Assembly: GCF_035918315.1 (NCBI RefSeq)
Contig: NZ_CP142146.1
Span: 868,001 to 932,000, forward strand
DNA: 64,000 nucleotides
Origin: Vagococcus jeotgali
GTDB taxonomy: Bacteria; Bacillota; Bacilli; Lactobacillales; Vagococcaceae
Direction of reading: 5' to 3'
This document shows, one piece after another, positions 34,412 to 44,424 of the stretch (the stretch's first letter is position 1; every line of letters begins with the position of its first letter). The translations under genes were made by a program, and so were the position numbers. The notes beneath the pieces were generated by a model. The model was given only the letters and a program-made list of their open reading frames with translations, did no database searches and was not told the origin of the DNA.

Positions 34412-34903
34412 TTATGTATTTCTTTGGTACGTTTCATAGTCATGAGCATATTTATTATCTTCATTAACTGTTCCTTCGCTCACACTAACTAAATTCCACT
34501 CATCCCAGTCTAAATAAGGAAAATATGTATTCCCTTCAAATCTTTCTTTAATGAACGTCCGATAAAGAACATCTGTATGAGGAAGAAAAGCTTTATAGAT
34601 ATCTCCTCCACCCGCGATAAATGTAATGCCTTCAAACTCTTCAGAAAAAGCTAAAACTTCTTCAACAGAGTGCATTACAGTTGCACCATTGCCATCATAA
34701 TCCTTATCAGAGGTTAGTACAATGGTTTGTCGATTTGGAAGTAAACCCTTTCCCATTCCTTCAAAGGTTTTTCTTCCCATCACAATCACATTGTCTTCTG
34801 TCATTTGTTTGAAGAATTGTAAATCATTTGGTAAATACCACGGTAAGACATCCCCCTTACCTATCAAACCATCCTCATCTTGTGCCCAAATTGCTGCTAT
34901 CAT
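34412..34903 (-). CDS. folA: Dihydrofolate reductase
   Basis: NADPH-dependent reduction of dihydrofolate to tetrahydrofolate, regenerating the cofactor oxidised by ThyA; target of trimethoprim. 163 residues, normal length. Start IAAIWAQDEDGLIGKGDVLP with W22 and the catalytic acid D27 (LPWYLPNDLQFF), cofactor motif VIVMGRKTFEGMG, and FIAGGGDIYKAFL. Lies 24 bp after thyA on the same strand, last gene of the ABC-F-thyA-folA operon. Confidence 0.95.
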   Translation of the reverse strand: MIAAIWAQDEDGLIGKGDVLPWYLPNDLQFFKQMTEDNVIVMGRKTFEGMGKGLLPNRQTIVLTSDKDYDGNGATVMHSVEEVLAFSEEFEGITFIAGGGDIYKAFLPHTDVLYRTFIKERFEGNTYFPYLDWDEWNLVSVSEGTVNEDNKYAHDYETYQRNT

Positions 34904-34927
34904 AGTTCTGTATCCTCCGTCATCCCA

Positions 34928-35875
34928 CTACACCGCAATCGGTGCTTTTATACTCGGGTGTGGGTTGTATCCTTCTAAAGTTATATCATCCATATCAAAA
35001 TCAAAAATAGAGAGTTTTTCTTGATTTAAACATAGAGTTGGTAAATCTTTTGTATCACGATTCAATTGTTCATTCATTTGGTCAACATGATTACTATACA
35101 AGTGAGCGTCTCCGATTGTATGAACAAAATCCCCTACTTCTAGATTAGTTTCATGTGCAATCAGATGTGTCAATAAGGCATAACTTGCAATATTGAAAGG
35201 GACACCTAGAAATACGTCGCCACTTCGTTGGTACAACTGACAACTTAATTTACCATCTGCCACATAAAATTGGAATAAAGAATGACACGGCGGCAATGCC
35301 ATATTAGGTACATCCTCAGGGTTCCATGCAGAGACAATCAAACGTCTAGAATCAGGAGTTTTTTTAATCATATCAATGACATTTTTCAATTGGTCAATCG
35401 TTTCACCTGTTGACGTTCTCCATTTTCGCCACTGAGAGCCGTAAATGTTCCCTAACTCACCATGCGTGGCGGCAAATTCTTCATCTGTCAAAATACGTTG
35501 TCTAAAGTTTGCTAATTCTTTTTGATATTCTTCATTAAACGCGCTATCTACCAGAGACTTGCGACCAAAGTCAGTCATATCTATCCCTGTGTAATCTTGG
35601 CTGTTAACAAAGCGTTCAAATGCCCACTCATCCCAAATATGATTGTTATTTTCTAATAGGTATTTGATATTTGTGTCCCCTTTAATAAACCAGAGTAATT
35701 CACTTTTTATTAGTGAGAAGGGAACGCGTTTTGTCGTTAGCAAAGGAAAACCTTTTGATAAATCAAAGCGCATTTGGTAACCAAAAATACTTTTCGTTCC
35801 TGTTCCTGTTCTATCACTCTTATCAAATCCATCCTTTAAGATAGTTCTACCTAATTCTAGATATGATTCTTCCAT
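34928..35875 (-). CDS. thyA: Thymidylate synthase
   Basis: Methylates dUMP to dTMP using methylene-tetrahydrofolate, producing the dihydrofolate that FolA recycles. 315 residues. [19 protein letters not shown] near the start, the active-site cysteine C197 in [13 protein letters not shown], and the dUMP-binding [21 protein letters not shown] took ATG 35875, matching family N-termini (MEESYLELG). An in-frame ATG at 35902 overlaps the ABC-F stop codon and is a possible coupled start. Confidence 0.95.
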   Translation of the reverse strand: MEESYLELGRTILKDGFDKSDRTGTGTKSIFGYQMRFDLSKGFPLLTTKRVPFSLIKSELLWFIKGDTNIKYLLENNNHIWDEWAFERFVNSQDYTGIDMTDFGRKSLVDSAFNEEYQKELANFRQRILTDEEFAATHGELGNIYGSQWRKWRTSTGETIDQLKNVIDMIKKTPDSRRLIVSAWNPEDVPNMALPPCHSLFQFYVADGKLSCQLYQRSGDVFLGVPFNIASYALLTHLIAHETNLEVGDFVHTIGDAHLYSNHVDQMNEQLNRDTKDLPTLCLNQEKLSIFDFDMDDITLEGYNPHPSIKAPIAV

Positions 35876-35894
35876 TTTATGTTCATTCCCATCT

Positions 35895-37790
35895 CTAATC
35901 ATCTGCTAAGTTACTTAAGTACTCCCAACGTTCCATCTTGTCTTCTAGTGCTGCTTCAGTAAGCGACACTTCTTTTTGTAAATCTTGTAACGTTGTAGCA
36001 TCACTACTATTTTCAAGCATTTGACTATTCAAGTCATCTACCTGATTCTCAAGTGCGGCAATCTCATCTTCAATGGTTGCCCATTCCTTTTTCTCATGAT
36101 ACGACAATTTATTTTTCTTCACTTCTTTTGTTTTTGTCTCAACCTTATTTTCAGTTAGAACTTTAGCTGTCTTATTTACTTGTAGTGTTTGTGCTTCTTG
36201 ATAAGCCACATAATCACTCATTGAGCCAACATAAGACTCTATAATAGCATCTCCTTTAAACACTAATAATTTATTCATTGTTTTATCTAGGAAATAACGA
36301 TCATGACTAACTGCAATTACAGCACCAGGAAAGGTTTGTAAATAGTCTTCTAAAATAGTTAAGGTTTCAATATCTAAATCATTTGTCGGCTCATCTAAAA
36401 GTAGTACATTTGGTTGCTGGATCAAGATACTTAGTAAATACAGGCGACGTTTTTCTCCACCAGAGAGCTTACTAATAATGGTGCCATGAGAGTGTCTTGA
36501 AAATAAAAAGCGCTCTAACATTTCTGTGACACCTATTACAGAACCATCTTGTTGTTTTACTTCCTCAGCTTTTTCTTGTAAAAATTGAATCATTCGTTTC
36601 GATTCATCTAATTGCTCATTTTCTTGTGTATAGTAGCCAATTTTCACTGTTTCTCCAAGTTCCATCACCCCTGAATCTAGGGGGATTCTACCTGCAATAA
36701 TATTAAGTAAAGTTGACTTACCAGAACCATTTTCACCAGTGATTCCTAAACGTTCTTGCGTTTGAATCAGTAGCTCAAAATCCTTTAAAATAACTTTGTT
36801 TTCAATGGTATAATCAGCATGCTCCATCTGTAAAACCTTTTTACCTAAGCGTTGTGTTGCAATTGATATTTCCATGTCATTTTCTTGAGAAAATTGTGAT
36901 ACTTTATCCTTCAAGTCATGGAATCTATTAATTCTTGCCTGCTGTTTTGTTCCACGAGCTTTAACACCAGCACGCATCCAAGCTAATTCTTGCTTAAATA
37001 ATTGTTTATTTTTATGTAGACTCTTTTGTTCTACTTCTTCCCTTTCAGCTCTTTGAATCAAATACGATTCATAATTCCCTGTGTATTCAAAGATAGAGCC
37101 TTCTGATAATTCAATGATTCTATTAGTCACACGATCTAAGAAATAGCGGTCATGGGTAATAACAATTAATGCTCCTTGGTAACTTGTTAGAAAATCTTCT
37201 AGCCATCTAATACTCTCATAGTCTAAATGGTTAGTTGGCTCATCTAACAATAATAAATCTGGTGATTGAATCAACACTTGAGCCAAACCAAGACGCTTTT
37301 TTTGACCACCAGAGAGCTCTGATACTTTTTTATTTAAAAACAAAATGCCTAATTTACTCAAAATTGTTTTAGCTTTTGTTTCAGCAACCCAAGCATCTTC
37401 TTTATTCATGTTAGCTTCGGCCTTTTCATAGTTCATCTGAACGACTGAGTCTTCCCCATTTTTTGCTAGTTCTTCTAATGCTAATTCATAAGCTTTAATG
37501 GCTTGAATCATGGGTGTACTTTCATCAAATACAGCATCAATCACCGTTACGTCATCTGGAAATTTTGTTTCTTGTGATAAGTAACCAATAGTATAGTCAT
37601 TAGGGTAGTCTAGGGTTCCATTTTCTGTGTGGTCCACACCAGATAATACCTTCATCAAGGTTGATTTACCAGTACCATTAATACCAATTAAACCAATTCT
37701 ATCTTTTTCTTTAACCATAAAAGAAACGTCAGCTAGCAATTGTTTTGTTCCATAAGATTTTTCTAAATTATCAGCTCTTAATATCTTCAA
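35895..37790 (-). CDS. ABC-F family ATPase (YfmR/Uup type)
   Basis: Soluble twin-ATPase protein without membrane domain; ABC-F proteins act on the ribosome, and YfmR/Uup relatives help resolve stalled translation. Two cassettes, each with Walker A ([18 protein letters not shown]), signature ([26 protein letters not shown]) and Walker B ([24 protein letters not shown]). Between them lies the P-site tRNA interaction linker ([20 protein letters not shown]). A C-terminal coiled coil (~565-630) supports YfmR/Uup. The start is probably TTG 37790 behind AAGGGTG; longer in-frame extensions read non-homologous residues. 631 residues. Confidence 0.88.
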   Translation of the reverse strand: MKILRADNLEKSYGTKQLLADVSFMVKEKDRIGLIGINGTGKSTLMKVLSGVDHTENGTLDYPNDYTIGYLSQETKFPDDVTVIDAVFDESTPMIQAIKAYELALEELAKNGEDSVVQMNYEKAEANMNKEDAWVAETKAKTILSKLGILFLNKKVSELSGGQKKRLGLAQVLIQSPDLLLLDEPTNHLDYESIRWLEDFLTSYQGALIVITHDRYFLDRVTNRIIELSEGSIFEYTGNYESYLIQRAEREEVEQKSLHKNKQLFKQELAWMRAGVKARGTKQQARINRFHDLKDKVSQFSQENDMEISIATQRLGKKVLQMEHADYTIENKVILKDFELLIQTQERLGITGENGSGKSTLLNIIAGRIPLDSGVMELGETVKIGYYTQENEQLDESKRMIQFLQEKAEEVKQQDGSVIGVTEMLERFLFSRHSHGTIISKLSGGEKRRLYLLSILIQQPNVLLLDEPTNDLDIETLTILEDYLQTFPGAVIAVSHDRYFLDKTMNKLLVFKGDAIIESYVGSMSDYVAYQEAQTLQVNKTAKVLTENKVETKTKEVKKNKLSYHEKKEWATIEDEIAALENQVDDLNSQMLENSSDATTLQDLQKEVSLTEAALEDKMERWEYLSNLADD

Positions 37791-37850
37791 ACCTTCACCC
37801 TTTTCTAGCTTAATCTCTACTATTCTAACAGATATCAAAAATTGAAACAA

Positions 37851-38035
37851 GATGAGTTAGACGAAGATTAAACCGCGACATACTTAATTTGAACTCGATT
37901 TGTTCATTAACAATTAACTTTATAAAACCAATAAAACAATGAGGTTGATTTTTATCTATTTAATTAATTTATCACTCTACAATTGCCACTTGTTTATTAC
38001 CTAGTTATAATTTATAAAGAATACTATTAAGGAGG
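37851..38035. other. Non-coding gap upstream of the ABC-F gene
   Basis: AT-rich, no gene seen. Its last 8 bases (TAAGGAGG) are the target duplication of IS256-3 and are the original ribosome site of the marR gene. Confidence 0.5.
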
Positions 38036-39363
38036 GGTTGCGTCAAGAATTATGTGTAAATGGAAAATCCATTCCATTTTTTTAAGTTAAAACATTGATT
38101 CTAATGTATCTTGTATTTCCTTAAATCCTTTATGTACTCTGCCTAAAAATTTTTGGTTATATTCATTGAACTGAGAAACAAGGAATCTCTCCAGAGATTC
38201 TTCATTAGGAAATTGTTCTTTTCTCTTTGTATATTTTTTTAACTGTTTATTAAATCCCTCAATCAAGTTAGTTGAGTAGATAGTTCTTCTGATTGATGGT
38301 GGGAAGTTATAGAAAGTTAATATAGCAGGATTCAAGAGTAATTTAACTACTCGTGGATACTGCTTTTTCCATTTATCTATCATAAAACTTATTTGATTCA
38401 TAGCTTCTTCTTTTGAAGCTGCTTGATAAACCAATTTGAAATCATTACAGACTTCTTGTCGATCACTAACACGAACCTTATGAGCAATATTTCTAGAGAT
38501 ATGGACACAACATTGTTGAAATTGAGCATTTGGATAGACACTATGGATACTATCGTGAATACCACTTAAACCATCAGTTACAACTAATAAAACCTCTTCT
38601 AAACCACGATCTTTTAAATCTTGAAGTATCTCTTTCCAAACATAAGCAGATTCGGTTGGAGCAATAGTAAATCCTAGAACCTCTTTGGTTCCATCCAATC
38701 GAATGCCTATCACAATATAAACGGCTTCTTTTGATACGGTTTGTCTCTTTAAAGGAATATGAGTAGCATCCATAAAAATGACTGAGTATTTAGCTTCTAA
38801 AGTTCTTTCTTTAAAAGCCAAAACATCTTCAGATACGATTTTACTCATGTTTGAAATAGTTTGTGGTGTGTAATAATGACCATACATTTTTTCAATTAGA
38901 TCAGAGATTTCAGACATAGTGATCCCTTTTTTAAATAGCTGAATAATAGTAGTTTCTAAGGAATCATTGGTTCTTTTATAGGCTGGTAATGTTTGTTGGG
39001 AAAATTCTCCATTTCTATCTCTAGGAATCACCAAATTTAATTCTCCATATTCTGTTTTAAATGAACGTGAGTAATTCCCATTGCGGGAATTACCTGAATT
39101 AAATCCAGCTCTATCATACTTTTCGTAGTCAAGAAACGCTGTTAATTCAGCCTGTAATAATGAGTTGATAGCGAGTTCTAAATGACGACGAAATAAATCA
39201 TCTAAATCACCTTTATTAATTAGTGTTTCCATTATTTCTGTAGTAAAATGAGTCATGAGAAAGTCCTCCTATAAAATTTCTGTGTCGTAACTTTAATTTT
39301 ACAGAATGGACTTTCTCTTTTTCTACCCTAAATTTCTATTTACACAAAATATTTTACCCTATC
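38036..39363 (-). mobile_element. IS256-family insertion sequence, copy 3
   Basis: 1328 bp, same ends as copies 1 and 2. Flanked by the perfect 8-bp duplication TAAGGAGG (38028-38035 and 39364-39371). The target was the ribosome binding site of the marR remnant, and the duplication leaves a complete copy in place. Confidence 0.95.
38087..39256 (-). CDS. IS256-family transposase, copy 3
   Basis: Identical in protein sequence to the transposases at 9737 and 18040 and placed identically within the element. Complete. Confidence 0.95.
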   Translation of the reverse strand: MTHFTTEIMETLINKGDLDDLFRRHLELAINSLLQAELTAFLDYEKYDRAGFNSGNSRNGNYSRSFKTEYGELNLVIPRDRNGEFSQQTLPAYKRTNDSLETTIIQLFKKGITMSEISDLIEKMYGHYYTPQTISNMSKIVSEDVLAFKERTLEAKYSVIFMDATHIPLKRQTVSKEAVYIVIGIRLDGTKEVLGFTIAPTESAYVWKEILQDLKDRGLEEVLLVVTDGLSGIHDSIHSVYPNAQFQQCCVHISRNIAHKVRVSDRQEVCNDFKLVYQAASKEEAMNQISFMIDKWKKQYPRVVKLLLNPAILTFYNFPPSIRRTIYSTNLIEGFNKQLKKYTKRKEQFPNEESLERFLVSQFNEYNQKFLGRVHKGFKEIQDTLESMF

Positions 39364-39376
39364 TAAGGAGGACTTT

Positions 39377-39790
39377 ATGACACTAAATAATGATATAGAC
39401 AACATGTTTAATGATATTAGGTTATTTTGCCTCTGAAGTACACTGTATCGAATTTATTGGAAAAAGCAAAGAAATTAATGTTAAAAAATTGTCAGAACAT
39501 TTTTTTATGACTCGTGGCGCAATGAGTAAAATCACAAAAAAATAAATTGATAAACAAGCCATTACAAGTTATCAAAAAGATGACAATAAAAAAGAGAGCT
39601 TTTACTTACTCAAGAAGGACAGCGTATTTTTGATACCCATGAATCACTTCACCAAACCTTTAGAATGCGTGATCAAGACATATTAGATGAACTGACAGAT
39701 GAAACAATTAAAGAAATTAACTATTTTTTAAGACGTTATAATGACCATTTATCTAATGAAATTGATAAAGAATCCCTAAAAAAATCATAA
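39377..39790 (+). pseudogene. MarR-family regulator, decayed
   Basis: ATG 39377 follows AAGGAGG by 5 nt but the frame stops after 19 codons. The homologous reading continues in other frames. It passes through the winged-helix part (FASEVHCIEFIGK; NVKKLSEHFFMTRGAMSKIT), a TAA where an amino acid is expected (~39542), and after a further shift near 39610 TQEGQRIFDTHESLHQTFRM ... LKKS with stop at 39790. At least two frameshifts and one nonsense codon. A typical neighbour arrangement of MarR repressor and efflux pump with the MFS remnant that follows. Confidence 0.75.
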
Positions 39791-39802
39791 TAACCATCTC
39801 TT

Positions 39803-40299
39803 GAGACTGATATTAAACTGCTTTCTTTTTTAGTAGCGCCCTACGTCAGTCAAGCAAATCATCAAACGATTATTGTAACAATGCTTATTTCAATCTATGC
39901 ATTATTTGTCTTTTTTTCTTCTCCATTATGGGTAGCCTAAGTGATAAATATGATAAACGTCCTATTTTACTCATTAATCTTTTAGGCTCTTCCTTGGGAT
40001 TTTTTATTTTTGGTGTTGGTGGTGCCTTATGGGTTTTATTTGTAGGAAGAATCATCGAAGGGATAACTGGTGGTATTATTGGGACTCTTTTTGCTTACTT
40101 TTCTGATTTAGTTCCAAAAAAAGAACGTACCAAATATTTTGGCTGGATTAGTGCAGTTGCTGGGGTTGGTTCTATGGCTGGTCCTATTTTAGGAGGAGCT
40201 TTAACTATCTTTGGCCTTAAAACACTCTTTTTTCCTACACTACTTGGTGTTATCTTTTGTTTTACAGCTCTTTTATACACAAAAAAACTATCAGAGTGA
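39803..40299 (+). pseudogene. MFS drug-efflux-type transporter, truncated and frameshifted
   Basis: First half of a 12-helix major facilitator. The opening helix region (KLLSFLVAPYVSQANHQTII, then VTMLISIYALFVFFSSPL) is separated by a frameshift near 39930 from SLSDKYDKRPILLINLLGSS. That contains the MFS signature loop (GxLaDrxgrkp-type), followed by FVGRIIEGITGGIIGTLFAY and GWISAVAGVGSMAGPILGG (antiporter motif). The frame ends at 40299 after about the sixth helix, straight into a terminator. The C-terminal half is missing. Probably once controlled by the adjacent MarR. Confidence 0.75.
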
Positions 40300-40327
40300 C
40301 AATCTGTACTCTGATAGTTTTGTTTTT
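40285..40327 (+). terminator. Terminator at the end of the MFS remnant
   Basis: Stem AAACTATCAGAGT / ACTCTGATAGTTT with a 10-nt loop and T-rich tail. It overlaps the stop codon and, read on the other strand, also follows the gene at 40338. Confidence 0.8.
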
Positions 40328-40337
40328 TAGTTTTTAT

Positions 40338-40796
40338 TTAAAATTCAGTACTATATAAATCTTTTACTGTTTTATCAGCATCAATGACAATGTATAAACG
40401 GCCATTTTTACCAATTTTTGTTGTTTGATAAACATTATCTAGACCTTCTTGTCCAGGCGTTTCTTTGTCTTTATACGGGAAGTATATTAAATCACTAGAA
40501 CCATCATTAAACATGATATCCATTTTTTCAATATCTTGATATTTTAAAGCTCTCTCGAACATACCTGACTCTAATCCACCCTGGTTGATATCATCAGTTT
40601 GTACATGATCTGCTTCACTAAGTACTTCAATTCTAAAGCCCTCACAAGGGTTAATTTTTTGGAAGTCACTTCCTTTAATTCTACCGTAACTAGTTGATAC
40701 TTTACTTATCCATAAATCGCCAATACAGTCTCGGTCGATAGTCCAAGTTTCATCGTTTCTAAAATAAAATTTAAATCCTACCATTGTTTTTGTCAT
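40338..40796 (-). CDS. Hypothetical protein
   Basis: 152 residues; no family recognised. No signal peptide or membrane helix; mixed alpha/beta with many aromatic and charged residues (GFKFYFRNDETWTIDRDCIG; DIMFNDGSSDLIYFPYKDKE; KIGKNGRLYIVIDADKTVKD), so a small cytoplasmic globular protein. AGGAGA lies 9 nt upstream of the ATG. Single gene sharing a bidirectional terminator with the MFS remnant; the 113 bp upstream probably hold its promoter. Confidence 0.65.
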   Translation of the reverse strand: MTKTMVGFKFYFRNDETWTIDRDCIGDLWISKVSTSYGRIKGSDFQKINPCEGFRIEVLSEADHVQTDDINQGGLESGMFERALKYQDIEKMDIMFNDGSSDLIYFPYKDKETPGQEGLDNVYQTTKIGKNGRLYIVIDADKTVKDLYSTEF

Positions 40797-40909
40797 AGAT
40801 AGTCTCCTCTTTCTATATTACAGTCTTAGAATATTTACTACACTTAAAGTATAACATGTTTACTCGTGAAAATGAATAACTTTATTAAACTTTTCACAAA
40901 TTAAATTCA

Positions 40910-41272
40910 TTATTGCAATTGACTCATAAATTTTTCTGAGTCCACCTTAACTCGCTTGTGAGCACCACTAGCAACAAGCATATCCTGCTCGTAAACATCA
41001 TAAACAAACTCAAACAACTTGCCATCTGTTTGGACTAACTCACAACTTACTTTCACACGAGCACCTATTCTAGTTGGTCTTAAGTGCTTAATATCAATAA
41101 ATGCCCCAACTGTTGTCTCACCATTTTCCAACTCTTCATCAAGACTTAACATACAAGTGTGCTCCGCCATTGCAACCACTCTAGGAGTAGCTAAAACTGG
41201 TAGACTACCTGAACCTATTTCTTTTGCAGTATCTTCTTTTGTTACTGTAAAATTCATATTATAAACTGTCAT
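40910..41272 (-). CDS. Thioesterase-family (hot-dog fold) protein
   Basis: 120 residues with the single hot-dog domain of the FlK-like acyl-CoA thioesterase group: GSGSLPVLATPRVVAMAEHT, then GETTVGAFIDIKHLRPTRIG, then ARVKVSCELVQTDGKLFEFV. The T..E/H pattern around the helix (AMAEHTCML) fits the FlK catalytic triad. The ATG is preceded by AGAGGGG and lies inside the last codons of cca (14-bp overlap), so it is translated from the same operon. The natural substrate is unknown. Confidence 0.8.
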   Translation of the reverse strand: MTVYNMNFTVTKEDTAKEIGSGSLPVLATPRVVAMAEHTCMLSLDEELENGETTVGAFIDIKHLRPTRIGARVKVSCELVQTDGKLFEFVYDVYEQDMLVASGAHKRVKVDSEKFMSQLQ

Positions 41273-42476
41273 CTCTATTCCCCTCTTTTTTAGCTGTGTT
41301 GACTAACTCAACATAAGTATTTTCAATATCTTCATGTAAAACATTAGCTTCTAATTTTTTTAATAATTTACCCAACCAAGGCCCAGGTGTCTTACCCAAC
41401 TCCTTAGCCAGCTCAGAGCCTGTAATATTTAAATCTTTTAATTGCTTAATAGGCAGTGATTGGTACAACTCTAAACTTGCTTCAACATTATAAGCTAATC
41501 CAAAAAATGCTCTAGCTTGCTCTACAAGACTAATAACATCTACTCCTGAGTGATAAAGCATATCTGCTGTCCAATCACTATCTAGGCGCTTAGAATACAT
41601 AACTAGAGCATCTTGAGTCACCTGACTTAATTTCTTTGAGACTTTCCAAGGTGATAAAAATGTTTTAGCTGATGTCACATCTAAAGCAATAAACAAGCAT
41701 AACCAAGCTATCTCTTCTGAATCTAACTTCATTAAGGGGTTTATTTTAGAAAATGCCATTAACTCAAATTCTTTCATCTCTAAATTAGGGCACTGAGTAT
41801 GGCATTTTGTCTCAACAAAAGCCCTTAATCCTTTTTCACGACTATCTCCCATTAGTAATTTAACCCATTCTACATAAATACGCTCAATAGCAATTTTTGA
41901 TAGTAACTCATGATTATTTAAAATAGCCATCTTTGTATGACTTTCAATCTCAAAATCTAATTGGCTAGAAAATCTAAGTGCTCTCATCATACGTAGAGCA
42001 TCTTCATTAAACCTCTCAAAAGCATCACCAACTGCTACAATCACTCTATCTTCAATCGCCTTAATCCCATTAAATAAATCAATAATATCTCCATTAGTCG
42101 TCATCGCTAAAGCATTCATAGTAAAATCACGACGTTTTAAATCTTCCTCTAGAGAACGAACAAATACGACTTCATCTGGTCGTCTGTAATCCTGATAGGT
42201 TGATTCGGTTCTAAACGTTGTGACTTCGTATTGATGTTCTTTATCTAAAACAAGCACTGTACCGTGTTCTATTCCTACATCTATCGTGCGTGGGAATATT
42301 TGCTTCACCTCTTCTGGAAAAGCACTTGTAGCAACATCAACATCATGAATCTTATGACCTAAAATTAAATCTCTAACACTCCCACCTACAAAGTAGGCTT
42401 CATGACCTGCCTCAATAATTCTTTCTAAAATTGGTAATGCTTCTTTAAACTCAATCGGTAAATTTATTTCTGTCAT
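41259..42476 (-). CDS. cca: CCA tRNA nucleotidyltransferase
   Basis: Adds or repairs the 3' CCA end of tRNAs. 405 residues. Class II nucleotidyltransferase head: GGSVRD at 31-36, catalytic D45 and D47 (HDVDVATSA), then the template motif RRDFTMNALA and RMMRALRFSSQLDFEIE. ATG 42476 is chosen because GAGGAAGG is 5 nt upstream; 42494 would lie inside mazG. It starts 1 bp after the mazG stop and overlaps the thioesterase gene, a tight three-gene operon. Confidence 0.94.
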   Translation of the reverse strand: MTEINLPIEFKEALPILERIIEAGHEAYFVGGSVRDLILGHKIHDVDVATSAFPEEVKQIFPRTIDVGIEHGTVLVLDKEHQYEVTTFRTESTYQDYRRPDEVVFVRSLEEDLKRRDFTMNALAMTTNGDIIDLFNGIKAIEDRVIVAVGDAFERFNEDALRMMRALRFSSQLDFEIESHTKMAILNNHELLSKIAIERIYVEWVKLLMGDSREKGLRAFVETKCHTQCPNLEMKEFELMAFSKINPLMKLDSEEIAWLCLFIALDVTSAKTFLSPWKVSKKLSQVTQDALVMYSKRLDSDWTADMLYHSGVDVISLVEQARAFFGLAYNVEASLELYQSLPIKQLKDLNITGSELAKELGKTPGPWLGKLLKKLEANVLHEDIENTYVELVNTAKKEGNRDDSL

Positions 42477-42477
42477 A

Positions 42478-42846
42478 CTAGCCTTCCTCTTCAATCATCT
42501 CTTCTAAATGATTATCATCATCATATCTTTCAAAACGATGGCTATCTCGGTTATGAAATTTTTGCATGTTTTCATTAAATACCTCTGTTAAGTCAATATC
42601 TAAAGAATTTGCCATAATAATCGCCACAATCAACACATCTCCTAATTCTTCGGAAATTGTTTTAGGCAGCTCATCACTTTTCTTAAGTTTCTCCCCGTAA
42701 TGATGGTTAACCTCTCGTGCTAACTCACCAACTTCTTCTGTTAAACGAGCTAGTTGTGCTAGTGGAGAAAAATAACCCGTTTTAAATTGACTGATGTAAT
42801 CATCGATTTCTTGTTGCATCTCTTTCATTGTTTTAGCTTCTCTCAT
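42478..42846 (-). CDS. MazG-type nucleotide pyrophosphohydrolase
   Basis: 122 residues of the all-alpha MazG/YpjD group, which hydrolyse (d)NTPs to monophosphates. The metal-binding EExxE...ExxD pattern is seen in LARLTEEVGELAREVNHHYG and SEELGDVLIVAIIMANSLDI. AAAGGAG is 7 nt upstream of ATG 42846. First gene of the mazG-cca-thioesterase operon. In B. subtilis ypjD lies in a similar region close to cca. Confidence 0.88.
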   Translation of the reverse strand: MREAKTMKEMQQEIDDYISQFKTGYFSPLAQLARLTEEVGELAREVNHHYGEKLKKSDELPKTISEELGDVLIVAIIMANSLDIDLTEVFNENMQKFHNRDSHRFERYDDDNHLEEMIEEEG

Positions 42847-42936
42847 TGGTATGCTCCTTTAATGATAGTTCTTGTTGAGTTTGTCTGCAAGTGGTAATAT
42901 GATACTGTTGTTATTGATTATTGGAGGGATTTTTAA

Positions 42937-43818
42937 ATGCGTATAAGTAAACAGCTCATTATTAATTGTATCATGATTTTTATTGGTGCGAGTATTTTTA
43001 GTTTTGGTTTGGTTAATTTTAATATGGCAAATAAACTAGCTGAAGGTGGGATGACAGGGATTGCCTTAATTATTTATAACTTATTTAATGTCTCTCCTGC
43101 CATTACCACCTTAGTATTAAATATACCATTAATTATCATTGGTTTAAAATTTCTTGGGTTGGAAGCTTTGTTTTTAACTCTAGTAGGAACCTTTTCTTTG
43201 TCGGCTAATATTTGGATTTGGCAACAATTTCCACTTTATATTTCAGTTGACCATGACCTTTTAATTGCCGCTTTACTGGCTGGTATTTGTGGTGGTTTTG
43301 GTAGTGGTATCGTCTATAAATTTGGTGGTACAACCGGGGGTACTGACATTGTCGCTAGAATTATTGAAAAGAAATTTAATTTAACTATTGGTAGATCTCT
43401 ATTATTATTAGATTTATGTGTGCTACTTTTGTCTTTAACCTATTTATCATTAAAAGAGATGATGTATACTCTAATTGCAGTCTTTGTTTTTAGTCAAGTT
43501 GTTGATTTTGTACAAGATGCCTCTTATGGTGCTAAAGCTATCTTAATTGTTTCAAACAAAGATAAAGAGATTGGTGAAAAAATCATGGCAGAAATGGGTA
43601 GAGGAGTAACTTATATTAAAACTCAAGGGGGCTATTCTAAAAAAGAGCGTGATATGGTTTATTGTGTTTGTAGCATGAGCGAGATGAATAAGGTGAAAGA
43701 AATTAGTCATGAGATTGATGACACTGCTTTTATGACTATTTTTACTATTAATGAAGTTTTAGGCGAAGGATTTTCATATGAAGAGATGATGGAAAAAATC
43801 GAAGGTGATCTTCAATAA
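42937..43818 (+). CDS. YitT-family membrane protein
   Basis: 293 residues. Five or six transmembrane segments (LIINCIMIFIGASIFSFGLV ... GICGGFGSGIVYKFGGTTGG) form the YitT/DUF161 core; the GGTTGGTDI string is a hallmark. A cytoplasmic C-terminal DUF2179 domain follows (~205-290, GRGVTYIKTQGGYSKKERDM). Function unknown; members occur in most Firmicutes. GGAGGG precedes the ATG. Transcribed alone, divergent from mazG. Confidence 0.9.
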   Translation: MRISKQLIINCIMIFIGASIFSFGLVNFNMANKLAEGGMTGIALIIYNLFNVSPAITTLVLNIPLIIIGLKFLGLEALFLTLVGTFSLSANIWIWQQFPLYISVDHDLLIAALLAGICGGFGSGIVYKFGGTTGGTDIVARIIEKKFNLTIGRSLLLLDLCVLLLSLTYLSLKEMMYTLIAVFVFSQVVDFVQDASYGAKAILIVSNKDKEIGEKIMAEMGRGVTYIKTQGGYSKKERDMVYCVCSMSEMNKVKEISHEIDDTAFMTIFTINEVLGEGFSYEEMMEKIEGDLQ

Positions 43819-43826
43819 CTATAAAT

Positions 43827-43876
43827 AAAGCATCAAACAAGATACACTACAACGTCTTGTTTGATGCTTTTTTTAG
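43827..43876. terminator. Bidirectional terminator between yitT-family gene and reoY
   Basis: 16-bp stem AAAGCATCAAACAAGA / TCTTGTTTGATGCTTT with a 12-nt loop and T-run; serves both convergent genes. Confidence 0.9.
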
Positions 43877-43877
43877 T

Positions 43878-44420
43878 TTATTTCATTCGTTCTTTTAATT
43901 CTTTTGATAAAGATAAAAATTGTTCTTCATCACCTTTGTCCACAGCAATATCAATGGCTTTCCTCAATGATTCGATTACATAATTTTCTTCTTTTTGAAT
44001 AAAAAAATCATTTAATTCATTATAAATAGTTTCATCAATTTGCTCTTTTTCTTCTTTCTTTAAGAAAGGATTATCTTCTAAAACAGATTGATAAAGGGCA
44101 TTATGATAATGATTTTCAAATAATATATCCACATACAAAGGTTCACGCCAATTCATACGAATGTCATGAAATATCTGTTCAGTATCAGTGAATTGCATGC
44201 CCTCTTTTGTTAAAAATAAATGTGGACCAACACCTAAAGACTGATCTTTTATCGTCAGTCCTCGTTTAGTTTTATCTGCCTGCTCAACAAAAACAACACG
44301 ATTAAGAATAACATCATGATTAATCAAGTAATTAAGAATCCAATACGATTCTCTGTTATAAAATTTGACTGACTCAATTAACCAATTAATAAATTTCTTT
44401 TTTTCTTCTAATGTTGTCAT
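43878..44420 (-). CDS. reoY: ReoY/YpiB-family protein (UPF0302)
   Basis: 180 residues of the YpiB/UPF0302 family. The Listeria and enterococcal homologue ReoY is needed for ClpCP-dependent degradation of MurA, the first enzyme of peptidoglycan synthesis. Marks: KKFINWLIESVKFYNRESYW, ILNYLINHDVILNRVVFVEQ, NWREPLYVDILFENHYHNAL, and a C-terminal helical region (RKAIDIAVDKGDEEQFLSLS). It starts 4 bp after the TPR gene, in the same order as ypiA-ypiB of B. subtilis. Confidence 0.88.
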   Translation of the reverse strand: MTTLEEKKKFINWLIESVKFYNRESYWILNYLINHDVILNRVVFVEQADKTKRGLTIKDQSLGVGPHLFLTKEGMQFTDTEQIFHDIRMNWREPLYVDILFENHYHNALYQSVLEDNPFLKKEEKEQIDETIYNELNDFFIQKEENYVIESLRKAIDIAVDKGDEEQFLSLSKELKERMK

Positions 44421-44424
44421 ATGC

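Noticed and set aside
34722-35024. 100-codon plus-strand frame across folA/thyA
   Set aside because: Antisense shadow of two well-supported genes, no ribosome site.
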